From NCBI GenBank assembly GCA_947305245.1, contig CAMZDG010000003.1:124001-188000 (forward strand): a DNA stretch of 64,000 bases. Direction: 5' to 3'. The DNA is from an uncultured Lachnospiraceae bacterium (GTDB taxonomy: Bacteria > Bacillota > Clostridia > Lachnospirales > Lachnospiraceae). This document shows positions 9,235 to 19,345 of the stretch, one piece after another. Each line of letters starts with the position of its first letter. Positions within the stretch are counted from its first letter, which is position 1. Below the pieces are notes generated by a model, which saw only the letters and a list, made by a program, of their open reading frames with translations, ran no database searches and was not told the DNA's origin. The translations under genes and the position numbers were made by a program.

Positions 9235-11010
9235 TCATTCCAAAGAGATATGCAGCTTCTCCAGGGCGAGCAGGGCTTTTTTCCCCTCAAGCACCTTTGT
9301 GATCGCGCTGATATCCCTGTCGGACTGCTTCTGCTTGAAGTGCTCATAGCTATTCTTTTTCACGGCATAGATCACGTCGTGCAGCGCCTGTTCCTTTTCT
9401 TGGATCGTTTCAACTGCCGGGAGCACCTCGTAGAAGATCTCCGCTGCTTCCTTCTGTGTCACTTCATCCTCAAAGGTACTGATGATCTCCGCCGGCTGAA
9501 ATTTTCCTTTTTCGATCGCGGCGAACATCCGCTCCGCCACCTGTGCGCAAAGCTCATCTGTGAAGTCCTCCGCCGTTACGTAGGGCTTGATCTTCGGATA
9601 GATCGTCTCATAATAATCCGCGATCCAAGTGATCAGCAGCTTTTGCGCCCTCGTCGCGCCGTCCTGCCCACTCTTAGACTGCACGCCGCTCTTTGGCTTT
9701 GCGGCAGGCGTGACAAGACCTTTGCCTGCATAATTCACCACGAGCTTTCGCAGATTGTCGACACCGATATAATACTTCTCGGCGATCGCCTGCAGGTAAT
9801 TCTCCCGCTCCACCTCTTCCTCGAAGGTACAGAGCTTCGCGGCGATCTCCCTGTGGAACTTCGTCTTCTCCTCAGGATCCTTTAGATTATAATTGGCTTC
9901 CAGCATGCGGATCTCATAAAAGAAACTGTTCTCCGCCTGATCGATCCGCTCCTGAAAGGCCTCGTGGCCCAGTGCCTTCATGAACTCGTCCGGATCCTTA
10001 TAAGGGCGCATATTGATGACCTTGGCGGTCAAGCCTTCATTTCTCAGGATCCCAATGGCTCTCAGGGCTGCCTTCACGCCCGCGCCGTCGCTGTCATACG
10101 CGAGCAGCACCTGCTCCGCATAGCGGTGGATGAGATGCGCCTGCTCCGGCGTAAACGCCGTACCCAGGGAGGCCACGGCCTGTCCAAAGCCCGCCTGATG
10201 CATCGCGATCACATCCATGTAGCCCTCGCAGAGGATCACGTTCCCCGCCCTCGCGGTTCTCGCATAATTCAGTCCATACAGATTTCTACGTTTGTCAAAA
10301 ATGTCCGTCTCGGGGGAATTCAGATATTTGGGTTCCCCGTCTCCCATCACGCGTCCGCCGAAGCCGATCACGCGGTGATTTACGTCCTGAATGGGAAACA
10401 TGACGCGGTTCCAAAACTGACTGGAAAGCCCGCCGCGCTCCGAAAACGTTGCAACGCCGGCATCCCGGATCTCCTCGTCGCGATAGCCCTTCTGCCGCAG
10501 GTATTGCACGAGCTCGCTCCCGTTCTTCCCGGCATAGCCGAGGCCAAACTTCTTCATGGTCTCTTCCGTGAGCTCTCTCTTTCGAAGATAGGCCAGTCCC
10601 ACTTCCCCGTGAGGGTTCTTGCGAAGCTGATAATAAAAGAACGTGGCGGCGTCCTTATTGACGTCTAAAAGGCGCTGCCTGCGGTTCGCCCGCTGCTTTT
10701 GCTCCTCCGAATACTCGATCTCCGGGAGCTTTACGCCCGCGCGGTCTGCCAATACGCGGATCGCCTCCGGGAAGGAATAATTCTCATACTTCATCAGGAA
10801 GGTAAAGACGCTCCCGCTCTCTCCGCAGCCAAAGCAATGATACATCTGCTTGCTCTCGGAGACGGCGAAGGACGGCGTTTTTTCGTTATGAAAGGGGCAG
10901 CATCCCCAATGGTTACTGCCCTTCTTCTTCAGACTCACGTATCCGGAAATGACGGCCACGATATCACTTTTTGCCCTGATCTCTTCTACAATCTCATCCG
11001 AATAAAACAT
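9235..11010 (-). CDS. dnaG: DNA primase
   Basis: CHC2 zinc finger (WGCCPFHNEKTPSFAV...YHCFGCGESG) and TOPRIM region (VILCEGYMDVIAMHQAGF). Confidence 0.97.
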   Translation of the reverse strand: MFYSDEIVEEIRAKSDIVAVISGYVSLKKKGSNHWGCCPFHNEKTPSFAVSESKQMYHCFGCGESGSVFTFLMKYENYSFPEAIRVLADRAGVKLPEIEYSEEQKQRANRRQRLLDVNKDAATFFYYQLRKNPHGEVGLAYLRKRELTEETMKKFGLGYAGKNGSELVQYLRQKGYRDEEIRDAGVATFSERGGLSSQFWNRVMFPIQDVNHRVIGFGGRVMGDGEPKYLNSPETDIFDKRRNLYGLNYARTARAGNVILCEGYMDVIAMHQAGFGQAVASLGTAFTPEQAHLIHRYAEQVLLAYDSDGAGVKAALRAIGILRNEGLTAKVINMRPYKDPDEFMKALGHEAFQERIDQAENSFFYEIRMLEANYNLKDPEEKTKFHREIAAKLCTFEEEVERENYLQAIAEKYYIGVDNLRKLVVNYAGKGLVTPAAKPKSGVQSKSGQDGATRAQKLLITWIADYYETIYPKIKPYVTAEDFTDELCAQVAERMFAAIEKGKFQPAEIISTFEDEVTQKEAAEIFYEVLPAVETIQEKEQALHDVIYAVKKNSYEHFKQKQSDRDISAITKVLEGKKALLALEKLHISLE

Positions 11011-11020
11011 GCGACTCCCC

Positions 11021-12025
11021 TTATATCTGCCATGACTTCGGGATAAAAATCGATTCATACAGGGAGATGGCATAGCGATCACTCATGGCACCCACGAAAT
11101 CACACACCACCTGCTCCTTTTGCTCGCCCTCGGAGATGAGCCTTCGAAACTCCTCCGGCAAGTCCTCGAGATTCTTCATGAAATGCGCATACAGCGTCTC
11201 CATCAAGACCTCGGCCTTCTTTTCCTCTGCCTTCGCAAGAGGATTGGTATATACTCGCTCAAACATGAAGGCCCGAAGGTTCTTCATGGCCAGAGCGACT
11301 TCGTCCGACATGACGATGTCATTCACGTCCTTACTGTTGGTCACAATGTCATGAATGAACCGATCCAGACGCTCTCCGGGCGTATTCCCGAGAACGGCCC
11401 GCACCTCGGCCGGCACGTCCATCTCCGTGAGGATCCCAGCCCTGACGGCATCATCCATGTCATGATGGATGTAGGCGATCTTATCGGAGAATCGTACGAC
11501 CTTTCCCTCCAGGGTGTGCGGATTACCGCTGGTCTGGTGGTTTAAGATGCCGTCCCGCACCTCATAGGTCAGGTTCAGGCCCTGCCCATTCTTTTCCAGT
11601 CGGTCCACGGTCCTCACGCTCTGAATGGAATGCTCAAAGCCCAGCGGACAAACCCGGTTGAGCGCACGCTCACCGGCATGCCCAAAGGGCGTATGCCCGA
11701 GATCATGTCCCAGGGCGATGGCTTCCACCAGATCCTCGTTGAGCTTTAAGGCCTTTGCGATGGTCCTGGCGTTCTGTGACACCTCCAGCGTATGGGTCAG
11801 TCTTGTCCGATAATGATCTCCCTCCGGCGTAAGGAACACCTGCGTCTTGTCCTTCAGCCTTCGGAAGGCCTTGCAATGGATGATCCTGTCACGGTCTCTC
11901 TGAAAGACCGGGCGGATGTCACACTGCTCTTCCGGCTTTAGCCGTCCTTTGGAATTCATGCTTAGGGATGCATAGGGGCTTAAATAGTCCTTCTCCCACT
12001 GTTCAAGGTTTTCTCTGATGGTCAT
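11021..12025 (-). CDS. Deoxyguanosinetriphosphate triphosphohydrolase-like HD protein
   Basis: HD motifs RDRIIHCKAFRRLKDKTQVF, RLTHTLEVSQ, ALGHDLGHTPFGHAGE. Confidence 0.95.
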   Translation of the reverse strand: MTIRENLEQWEKDYLSPYASLSMNSKGRLKPEEQCDIRPVFQRDRDRIIHCKAFRRLKDKTQVFLTPEGDHYRTRLTHTLEVSQNARTIAKALKLNEDLVEAIALGHDLGHTPFGHAGERALNRVCPLGFEHSIQSVRTVDRLEKNGQGLNLTYEVRDGILNHQTSGNPHTLEGKVVRFSDKIAYIHHDMDDAVRAGILTEMDVPAEVRAVLGNTPGERLDRFIHDIVTNSKDVNDIVMSDEVALAMKNLRAFMFERVYTNPLAKAEEKKAEVLMETLYAHFMKNLEDLPEEFRRLISEGEQKEQVVCDFVGAMSDRYAISLYESIFIPKSWQI

Positions 12026-12130
12026 GGATCTTCCTTTCTGACGCGTCTCGCGCCACATCCTCTTAAAACCTTTCAAAACTCACCCTAGCTCTAATATTCT
12101 GCATCCCCGACAAAATTCCTTTTTTCGTCA

Positions 12131-12158
12131 GAAAAGCCCCGAAATTCGCCTTCCGGGC
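12131..12158 (-). terminator. Possible intrinsic terminator
   Basis: Minus strand CCCGGAAGGCGAATTTCGGGGCTTTT; weak stem. Confidence 0.4.
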
Positions 12159-12164
12159 ACAAGA

Positions 12165-13055
12165 TCAGAAATGCAGTAACTCTTCGATGATAAACGCCAC
12201 GTTGCGATCCATGGCCTCATAAGCCGTCTTAAAGGGCGCCATCTGAAAGACGTGCCACATCCCCTCGAACACGTCCAGCTTTGCCGTCACGCCTGCTGCC
12301 TTCATACGCTCCACAAGGCGCGTGGAATCGCTGAGCAGGATCTCATTTTCTCCCACCTGGACATAAGTTGGCGGAAAGCCCGTAAAATCTCCGAACAGCG
12401 GCGAAACGTAAGGATCCTTGAGACTGGCTCCCTTCGCATAATCATGCAGCATGCTTTTCAGATAAGCCTCCGTGAGAACGGGATCCAAATCCTTTTTCTC
12501 CTGGATGGATTCCCCCGAGGAAGTCAGATCCGTCCAGGGAGACATCAGGACAAGTCCCCTGGGGAGGAACCTCCCTTGTTCTTTTAGCTTTAGTGTCAGG
12601 GCCAGCGCCAGATTCCCGCCGGCCGAATCACCCGTGAGGATCACGTCGCGGGCGCCATAGCCCTTGTGCATCAAATAGTCCCATACCTTCAGGGCGTCTT
12701 CCAGCGCCGCAGGATAGGGATGCTCGGGCGCAAGGCGATAGTCGAAGGAAAGCACCTCCATCGCCGTGCAGGAGGCCAGCTTTGCCGTCAGCGTGCGCGC
12801 ATATAAGCTGCTGCCGGTGGAATATCCGCCGCCATGGCAATGCAGGATGACCTGCTTGCGCACGTGAGCGCGGTTTAAGCTCACCCACTCACAATTCATC
12901 CCCTCCAGATCAAAGTCCTGAAACGTCAGATCCTTTACCCGTCCGATCAATTCACCGATCTGATCCTGAGACTGGCGGTGCTTTTCCAGGTCCGGTCTGT
13001 CCACAATGCCATGCGCCAGCTTGATCAGTCTGAGCAGTCTTTGCTTTGTCTCCAT
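12165..13055 (-). CDS. Alpha/beta hydrolase, hormone-sensitive-lipase-type esterase
   Basis: HCHGGGYSTGSS oxyanion motif and GDSAGGNLAL nucleophile elbow. Confidence 0.9.
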   Translation of the reverse strand: METKQRLLRLIKLAHGIVDRPDLEKHRQSQDQIGELIGRVKDLTFQDFDLEGMNCEWVSLNRAHVRKQVILHCHGGGYSTGSSLYARTLTAKLASCTAMEVLSFDYRLAPEHPYPAALEDALKVWDYLMHKGYGARDVILTGDSAGGNLALALTLKLKEQGRFLPRGLVLMSPWTDLTSSGESIQEKKDLDPVLTEAYLKSMLHDYAKGASLKDPYVSPLFGDFTGFPPTYVQVGENEILLSDSTRLVERMKAAGVTAKLDVFEGMWHVFQMAPFKTAYEAMDRNVAFIIEELLHF

Positions 13056-13762
13056 CAGAAATGCAACCTCCTTCTCAGTTCATTTCGAAGTCTCCGCCTC
13101 GAAAGCGTGGTGATGATGCCGATGACCACGATGGTGCACACCGTGAGCACGACGGCAGACCAGCCAAGTCTTACGTGAACCCTGCGGTAAAGATCGATGA
13201 TCACCTCATAGCCCACGCAGAGGATCGCCAGTGCCACAAAGAAATACATTCCCCTGACAAGGATCCCCTTGGGAAACCTTCGGACGGCGAAGGTAAACAA
13301 TTCAAGTACCGCAAAGGTAAACACTACGAGCGGAAGGCCGAGTCTGTTGAACCAATCATATTTCTCCAACATTCTTGCGATCAGGAAAAGATACAGCGTC
13401 ACGGCCGCACCGTCCAAAAGAAGATAGAGATAGACGGACCACTTATGATAGATCACGGCCGGCACCAGCATAACCCAAAGGACCACGCAGGCTCCGATCA
13501 CGGCCAGGGACCAAAGGCTCCCCTGGAAAGCCAGCCAGTTTAGAATCCCACAGGTCACTGCAGTCGCCAGGCACACCATGGAGACCAGCCATCCAAAGTC
13601 AGCCCTCTGGATCTCCTCCACCTGCGCCTTCTCCTTCGGGAATGGCGGGATTGCCGTCTTCTCTTTTTTGATCTCATTTGGATTCAGAACCGGCGTATTG
13701 CACAGCGGGCAATTCTTCGCGGTAGCATCCAGCTCCACGCCACAATTTACGCAATATGACAT
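13055..13762 (-). CDS. Zinc-ribbon membrane protein (DUF6320-like)
   Basis: N-terminal CVNCGVELDATAKNCPLC ribbon followed by several hydrophobic helices; stop overlaps the next start (TGATG). Confidence 0.75.
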   Translation of the reverse strand: MSYCVNCGVELDATAKNCPLCNTPVLNPNEIKKEKTAIPPFPKEKAQVEEIQRADFGWLVSMVCLATAVTCGILNWLAFQGSLWSLAVIGACVVLWVMLVPAVIYHKWSVYLYLLLDGAAVTLYLFLIARMLEKYDWFNRLGLPLVVFTFAVLELFTFAVRRFPKGILVRGMYFFVALAILCVGYEVIIDLYRRVHVRLGWSAVVLTVCTIVVIGIITTLSRRRLRNELRRRLHF

Positions 13763-13774
13763 CCTTCATCCCTC

Positions 13775-15073
13775 CTAAATCATTTCTGGCTCCGGGACTT
13801 CCCGGTTGCTCTCAATCTTTACGTGAATGCCGTCCTTGACCAATTTTCGGAAAAAATACCGTTCCACGTCCGTCTCGACGATGGAGCTTGCGAAATTAAT
13901 GGTCAGCACGTCTCCAAAGCTGATAATGGCACAGTTCGTCCTGGTGGAAAACGGCTGTCCCATGCATATGTCAAACCGTTCAATATAGGGCCGCATGCTT
14001 GGCACGACGTAGAGCGCTCCCATGTTGGTCAGCCCTGCCGAGGAATTGCGATCCTGCACCCTGGCATAAAACTGCTTCACCACGAAGTCCTTTAGATACA
14101 GTGGCACAATGCGGATCAGCGGATGGCTCTGAGTTCTTGCGTTGGTCGTTACGTCCGCCCGGAGGAACTTGTCATTCACATAGTACCGCATATAGTGATG
14201 CACCTGCGTCACGATCTCCTCAAAGGTGTATTCCCCAAGCCTTGGGTCGATCCCCGGATAGATCATGGTGATGAAATTGCGGAGCGTCTTCGAGGGAAAG
14301 AACCTGCGAAGGTTCACCGGCATTGCGATCTTTACCGGGCGCAGCCGAAACCGCTTGTCCTTCTCCTGCTTTTTCTTCAGGGCATAGAGCAGGACCGCGT
14401 TCAGATACTCCGTAATGCTGGCACCGTAACGCTTTGCCGCCGCGGAGACCTCTGCCGTCGACATGATGCCGTCGATGATGTTCAGGGTGTAAAAAGGCTC
14501 TTTCGTTCCACGGATGCGATAGGTCTTCTCTCCCGGTCTCGGCGGACAGATCTTCGAGTTGGCATAGCGCATGTAAGCGTCCTCGAGCTCCTCCGGATCC
14601 GGCTTTGCGTTGACGTCGAGAACAAAGCCTCCGTTTTCGATCTCCACGTGCCCCAAAAGCCTTAGGTACTCCGCCGTCAGCGTCTGCAGGACGCACATGC
14701 CGCCCGTGCCGTCACCGAGGCTGTGATGCGCCTCTAAGGAGATTCTGTTGTGATAATAATAGACTCTGACCAAATAGCGATTGTTGTCCTTGAAGCTCAT
14801 GGGCTGACAGGGATTTTTGACGTCCGGCTGGACGAAGGGCCCCGGTCTGTGGTTGGGCTCTAAGTAACGCCAAAACAGGCCCTTTCGGATCGCCGCCTTA
14901 TAGGTGGGAAATCTGGGGAGCGTGATATCCAGCGCCTGCTGCAAAAGCTCGGGCTGCACCTCCTCCTTTAAGAGGACGGAAAGCCGATAGACGGACGAAA
15001 AGTCCCTTCTTTGCAGCGTCGGATAGACGATCGCCGACAGATCCAGTTTATACCAATCTCGATGCTCTGGCAC
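13775..15073 (-). CDS. Condensation-domain/alcohol acyltransferase-like protein
   Basis: 432 aa with HHSLGDG (HHxxxDG) acyltransferase motif and condensation-like length. Confidence 0.75.
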   Translation of the reverse strand: MPEHRDWYKLDLSAIVYPTLQRRDFSSVYRLSVLLKEEVQPELLQQALDITLPRFPTYKAAIRKGLFWRYLEPNHRPGPFVQPDVKNPCQPMSFKDNNRYLVRVYYYHNRISLEAHHSLGDGTGGMCVLQTLTAEYLRLLGHVEIENGGFVLDVNAKPDPEELEDAYMRYANSKICPPRPGEKTYRIRGTKEPFYTLNIIDGIMSTAEVSAAAKRYGASITEYLNAVLLYALKKKQEKDKRFRLRPVKIAMPVNLRRFFPSKTLRNFITMIYPGIDPRLGEYTFEEIVTQVHHYMRYYVNDKFLRADVTTNARTQSHPLIRIVPLYLKDFVVKQFYARVQDRNSSAGLTNMGALYVVPSMRPYIERFDICMGQPFSTRTNCAIISFGDVLTINFASSIVETDVERYFFRKLVKDGIHVKIESNREVPEPEMI

Positions 15074-15098
15074 TTTTCATGCCTCCTTACCATTCATA

Positions 15099-16949
15099 CT
15101 ATCGATACGATTTCATAAGATATTGCAGCTCTTCTTTTCCGTGATAGGAATTGATCCCAAGCTGATAAACCACGTGCATTGCGAAGTCTCCCTCGCCGGA
15201 AAGGAGCGCCTGCGCGCTGCCCTCCCCGTACTTTGCATCCAGGTCCTGCAGGAAAGAATCCATGCTTCCAAAGAAGGTCAGCGAAAACCTTCTTCCGGAA
15301 GGCGCCTCCGCCGTAAACCTGCCATATTTTCCTTCTTTCCCCATGGGACTTCCCTTTCGAAAGATCAGGTTCCTTTGCACGAACAGTGGCCTCGGATTGC
15401 CAACCCCAAAGGGCTCCAATGCCTCCATCTGTCTGGCGAGCTCCATACTGCCATACTCCAGCGGCATCTCCGCGTCTATGTGAAGCGTCGGGACGAAATC
15501 TTCGGCCTCCAGCTTACAATTCTCATTCAGTCTTCTTCGAAACTCTGCAATGTTTTCCTCAGGCAGGGACAGACCAGCCGCCATTTTGTGACCGCCAAAT
15601 TTCGTGAGCAGCTCTCCCACTTCCGTAAGCGCCTCATACATGTGATAGCCTTCCACGGAGCGGCCGGAGCCCTTGACGCCCTCCTCGCCCCTGGTGAGCA
15701 AAATGGCGGGATGTCCATACTGCTCCCGAAGCCTTCCCGCGATGATCCCAGCCAGGCTTTCATGCACCTCCGGAAGGAACACGACAAGCACCTTATCCTC
15801 CGAAAGTCCCTGCTCCTCTATGGTCTTTACGGCAAGCTCAATCCCCTGGAGCGTGAGATTCTTTCTGCTGTCATTCAGTTCCTTCAGGTCCCGTGCAATG
15901 GTCACTGCCTCCACCAGATCCTTGGAGGAAAGGAGCTGAAGCGCGCGCGTTGCCGTATCCAGCCGTCCCGTCGCGTTCAGGCACGGCCCGAGAACGAATC
16001 CCAGATGATAAGCCGACAGCGTCTTTGGATCAATGGAGCAGACCTGCATCAGCGCGCGAAGACCAATATTCCCGGAGCTTCGAAGCCTTCGAAGACCCTC
16101 GCGGACCAGGATCCTGTTTTCATCCTTTAATTCCATAATGTCACAAACCGTGGCAAACGATACAAATTCCAAAAATTCTTCCATGGAATCCCGCAGGGCC
16201 TTCCCAGCCTTCTCGAGATCCAACGATGTTTCACGCAGGGAAGCGGCCTGCTCCAGCGCCTTGCCTGCTCTCGCAGAGGGTTCTTTCGCTCCGCCCAGGC
16301 GCTCTGCCAGCGCCTGTATGACCTTGTATGCGACGGTCGCGCCGCAGATCCCGGAGAAGGGATACGAATCCTCCCTGCGCTTCGGGTCCACCACGGCCAG
16401 CGCCTCCGGCAGCACCTCCCGCTTTTCGTCTCCCACCATCATAAACGGCACTTCATGATGATCCGTTACGATCACCTCCATGCCAAGCTCCTTCGCAAGG
16501 CAGATCTGCTGCGCGGCGGCAATGCCGTTGTCACAGGTGACGATCAGTCCCACGCCGTCTTTCGCTGCCTCCCGGATCAAGTGTTCATTGAGTCCGTACC
16601 CGTCATGGATGCGATGAGGAATGGCCGTGTCAACGCTTGCGCCAAGGCAGGCGATCCCACGGGTCAGAATATAAGAAGCACAGATGCCGTCCACGTCATA
16701 ATCCCCGATCACGCGGATCCTTTTCCCGCTTTGGACAGCCGAAAGGATCCCCTCCGCGGCCTTGTCCATGTCCCGAAGCAGCCACGGGGAATGGCAGTCC
16801 TGTAACGTTCCGTATAAAAAGCGTCTCGCCTCCGCCTCCTCCGTCAGGTCACGGTTTCGAAGAAGCCTTGCGATCAGCGGATCCACGCCGAGGCTCTCCC
16901 CCCAGGCCTTAAAATCTGCTTTTTTAGCGTAGACAAACCATTTCTCCAT
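15099..16949 (-). CDS. recJ: Single-stranded-DNA-specific exonuclease
   Basis: GDYDVDGICASYIL, TCDNGIAA, VTDHHE, and FGGHKMAAGLSL motifs. Confidence 0.95.
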   Translation of the reverse strand: MEKWFVYAKKADFKAWGESLGVDPLIARLLRNRDLTEEAEARRFLYGTLQDCHSPWLLRDMDKAAEGILSAVQSGKRIRVIGDYDVDGICASYILTRGIACLGASVDTAIPHRIHDGYGLNEHLIREAAKDGVGLIVTCDNGIAAAQQICLAKELGMEVIVTDHHEVPFMMVGDEKREVLPEALAVVDPKRREDSYPFSGICGATVAYKVIQALAERLGGAKEPSARAGKALEQAASLRETSLDLEKAGKALRDSMEEFLEFVSFATVCDIMELKDENRILVREGLRRLRSSGNIGLRALMQVCSIDPKTLSAYHLGFVLGPCLNATGRLDTATRALQLLSSKDLVEAVTIARDLKELNDSRKNLTLQGIELAVKTIEEQGLSEDKVLVVFLPEVHESLAGIIAGRLREQYGHPAILLTRGEEGVKGSGRSVEGYHMYEALTEVGELLTKFGGHKMAAGLSLPEENIAEFRRRLNENCKLEAEDFVPTLHIDAEMPLEYGSMELARQMEALEPFGVGNPRPLFVQRNLIFRKGSPMGKEGKYGRFTAEAPSGRRFSLTFFGSMDSFLQDLDAKYGEGSAQALLSGEGDFAMHVVYQLGINSYHGKEELQYLMKSYR

Positions 16950-16964
16950 GCGCCATTCTCCCCA

Positions 16965-16999
16965 AAAGAATAAGAGGCTGCCCATGACAAGGCAGCCTC
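16965..16999 (-). terminator. Intrinsic terminator downstream of secDF
   Basis: Minus strand GAGGCTGCC-TTGTCATG-GGCAGCCTC followed by TTATTCTTTT. Confidence 0.75.
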
Positions 17000-17013
17000 A
17001 AAGATACGCTGTT

Positions 17014-19272
17014 TTATTTTGCCTTGCCAGGGAATTTCTGACGAAGCACAAACCATAATCCGCCAACGATACATACGGAAGAATAAGCGCCGCAAATGAT
17101 ACCTACCATCAGGGGCAGTGCGAAATCCCGGATGCTGGTCACGCCGAGCACGTACAGGCACGCCACCATGACAAATGTCGTCAGGGAGGTAAAGATGCTT
17201 CTGCTCAGGGTCTGAGTGATACTCTTGTTCACCACGTCCTCCACGGTCTCCTGTCTGCTCTTCTCCGCCATGTTCTCACGCACGCGGTCAAAGATCACGA
17301 TGGAGGCGTTGATGGAATAACCCACGATGGTCAACATACATGCGATAAAGGTATTGCCCACGGAGACTCTCGCCGCCGCATAGAAGGCAAGCACTACCAG
17401 CACGTCGTGCATCAGGGCCACGATGCTGCTGACACCGAAACGAATGTCGCTGAAACGGATCCTGATGTAGATCAGCATGCAGACGATGGCAACCACCACT
17501 GCGATGATGGTGTCGCGCTTCATCTCACTACTGATGGTAGAGCTGATGGTCTCGGTGGCGATCTGATCGCGGTTCACGCCGAACTCGCTCACCAGTCTGT
17601 CTTCCAGAGCCATTCTCTGATCAATGCTAAGGGTATTGGTCTTAAAGATGATCTCGTTGGAATCCTGCACGGTCTGTACCTGTACGGCACTGCCGGTCAC
17701 CTCGAAGATCACGGGAGAAACCTTTGCGTCAGCTTCCTTCAGGTCCATCTTCTCATTAAAGGTTACCGTGGTAGCGGTACCGCCCTTGAACTCCAGGCTG
17801 TAATTCAGGGCATCATTACCCTTGTATGCATTCACTCCCATCACGACGAAGCCTGCCAGGATCACTGCAACGGAAGCGCCAAAGAAAATTCTTCTCTTTC
17901 CGAGGAAGTTAATGCTCTTTCTCTCCTTGCCGATGCCATACCACTTAGCATCCTTAAAGCCGATCGTATACAGCGCGTTCATCAGAAGTCTGGTGATCAC
18001 GAGCGCCGTAAACATGGAGATCACGATACCAAGCGCCAGCGTCTGTGCAAAGCCCTGAATGGAACCAGGTGCCAGGAACATCAGCACTGCTGCCGCGATC
18101 AGGGTGGTTACGTTACCGTCAACGATGGCGGACAACGCTTTGTCGAAACCAATCTTAATGGAGCTCTGGGTGGTCTTTCCCGTTGCCAGCTCCTCACGGA
18201 TGCGGGCAAAGATAATTACGTTCGCGTCCACGGCCATACCAATGGAAAGGATGATGCCGGCCACGCCAGACAAAGTCAACGTCATGTCAAATCCGCGGAT
18301 GAGAAGCACCACGAGGGCTACGTAGATGCAAAGCGCAAGGGCGGATGCAAAACCGGAAACAAAATATACTGCGATCATGAACACTGCCACGATGACCAGA
18401 CCGATCGCGCCGGCCTTCAGGCTCGTCTCGATCGCCTCGGTACCGAGCTGTGCGCCAACGACCTTGGAATGGATCTCCTCGAGCTCGAGCTTCAGTCCGC
18501 CGATTCGGATGGTGGAAGCCAGCTGCTCCGCCTCTTCATAGCTGTCCTGATCGGTGATCACGGCATGTCCGTCAGAGATCACTGCCTGTACGTTGGGCGC
18601 GCTGATGATCTTTCCGTCATAATAGATCGCGATGGATGCATTGTTATTGTTGTAAGCCTCTCTGGTCAGATCGGCGAATTTCTGCGTTCCTTCTGCGGTC
18701 ATGGCAAGGGATACGACGATCTGATTGTTCTTCATGTCATCCTGCTGCGTAGCCGCCTGGGCACTTTCCACGTCCGTACCGGACAGGGTGATGGAACCAT
18801 CCGTCAGCAGTACGTCAATGTCCTTATCCAGTTCATATACGGGCTTCCCGTTGGAGTCATATCCGGAAAGATGATAGTTCTGATTTCCGTCATCATCCTT
18901 CTCACGAATGAAGTACAGGGATCCGGGACGACCAAGCTCCTGCAGGATCTTGTTGGCATCCTGTACGCCGGGGATCTCAATGCTGATGCGGTTCGCACCC
19001 TCTTGATATACGATCGCTTCCGTGCTGTACCCTTCCACGCGCTGCTGCAGCTTGTAGATGGTGTCCTTCATGTCCGTAGTGCTGGGAGCCTCCTCGCCCA
19101 CCACCTGATAGGTGATGCTGACGCCGCCCGCCAGATCCAAGCCAAGCTTGATGTCTGCCGCGCTTCCTTTACCAGAGGCATCCACGCCCAGCAGGTCAAT
19201 GTAAGTAATGCCCGCCAAAAGAAGCACCAGACAGAGTAAAATGATCCATGCCTTACCCTTGCTCATTTTCAT
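17014..19272 (-). CDS. secDF: Fused protein translocase subunit SecDF
   Basis: LGLDLAGGVSITYQV, GLVIVAVFMIAVYF, MAVDANVIIFARIREEL (SecD half) and YSINASIVIFDRVREN (SecF half). Confidence 0.95.
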   Translation of the reverse strand: MKMSKGKAWIILLCLVLLLAGITYIDLLGVDASGKGSAADIKLGLDLAGGVSITYQVVGEEAPSTTDMKDTIYKLQQRVEGYSTEAIVYQEGANRISIEIPGVQDANKILQELGRPGSLYFIREKDDDGNQNYHLSGYDSNGKPVYELDKDIDVLLTDGSITLSGTDVESAQAATQQDDMKNNQIVVSLAMTAEGTQKFADLTREAYNNNNASIAIYYDGKIISAPNVQAVISDGHAVITDQDSYEEAEQLASTIRIGGLKLELEEIHSKVVGAQLGTEAIETSLKAGAIGLVIVAVFMIAVYFVSGFASALALCIYVALVVLLIRGFDMTLTLSGVAGIILSIGMAVDANVIIFARIREELATGKTTQSSIKIGFDKALSAIVDGNVTTLIAAAVLMFLAPGSIQGFAQTLALGIVISMFTALVITRLLMNALYTIGFKDAKWYGIGKERKSINFLGKRRIFFGASVAVILAGFVVMGVNAYKGNDALNYSLEFKGGTATTVTFNEKMDLKEADAKVSPVIFEVTGSAVQVQTVQDSNEIIFKTNTLSIDQRMALEDRLVSEFGVNRDQIATETISSTISSEMKRDTIIAVVVAIVCMLIYIRIRFSDIRFGVSSIVALMHDVLVVLAFYAAARVSVGNTFIACMLTIVGYSINASIVIFDRVRENMAEKSRQETVEDVVNKSITQTLSRSIFTSLTTFVMVACLYVLGVTSIRDFALPLMVGIICGAYSSVCIVGGLWFVLRQKFPGKAK

Positions 19273-19345
19273 TGTTTTCTTCTCCGTTCTATCAAGACTT
19301 TCTGTATATTTCGTCTGCTTTTTCTAAATCTTTACCGTTTGAAGC

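Noticed and set aside
15123-16130. Long plus-strand ORFs across recJ, also across aspS (47622-48833) and hisS (49508-50452)
   Set aside because: Shadow ORFs opposite clearly conserved housekeeping genes.
17407-19239. 610-aa plus-strand ORF
   Set aside because: Fully antisense to secDF, His/Gly/Asp-rich shadow ORF with no recognisable domain.
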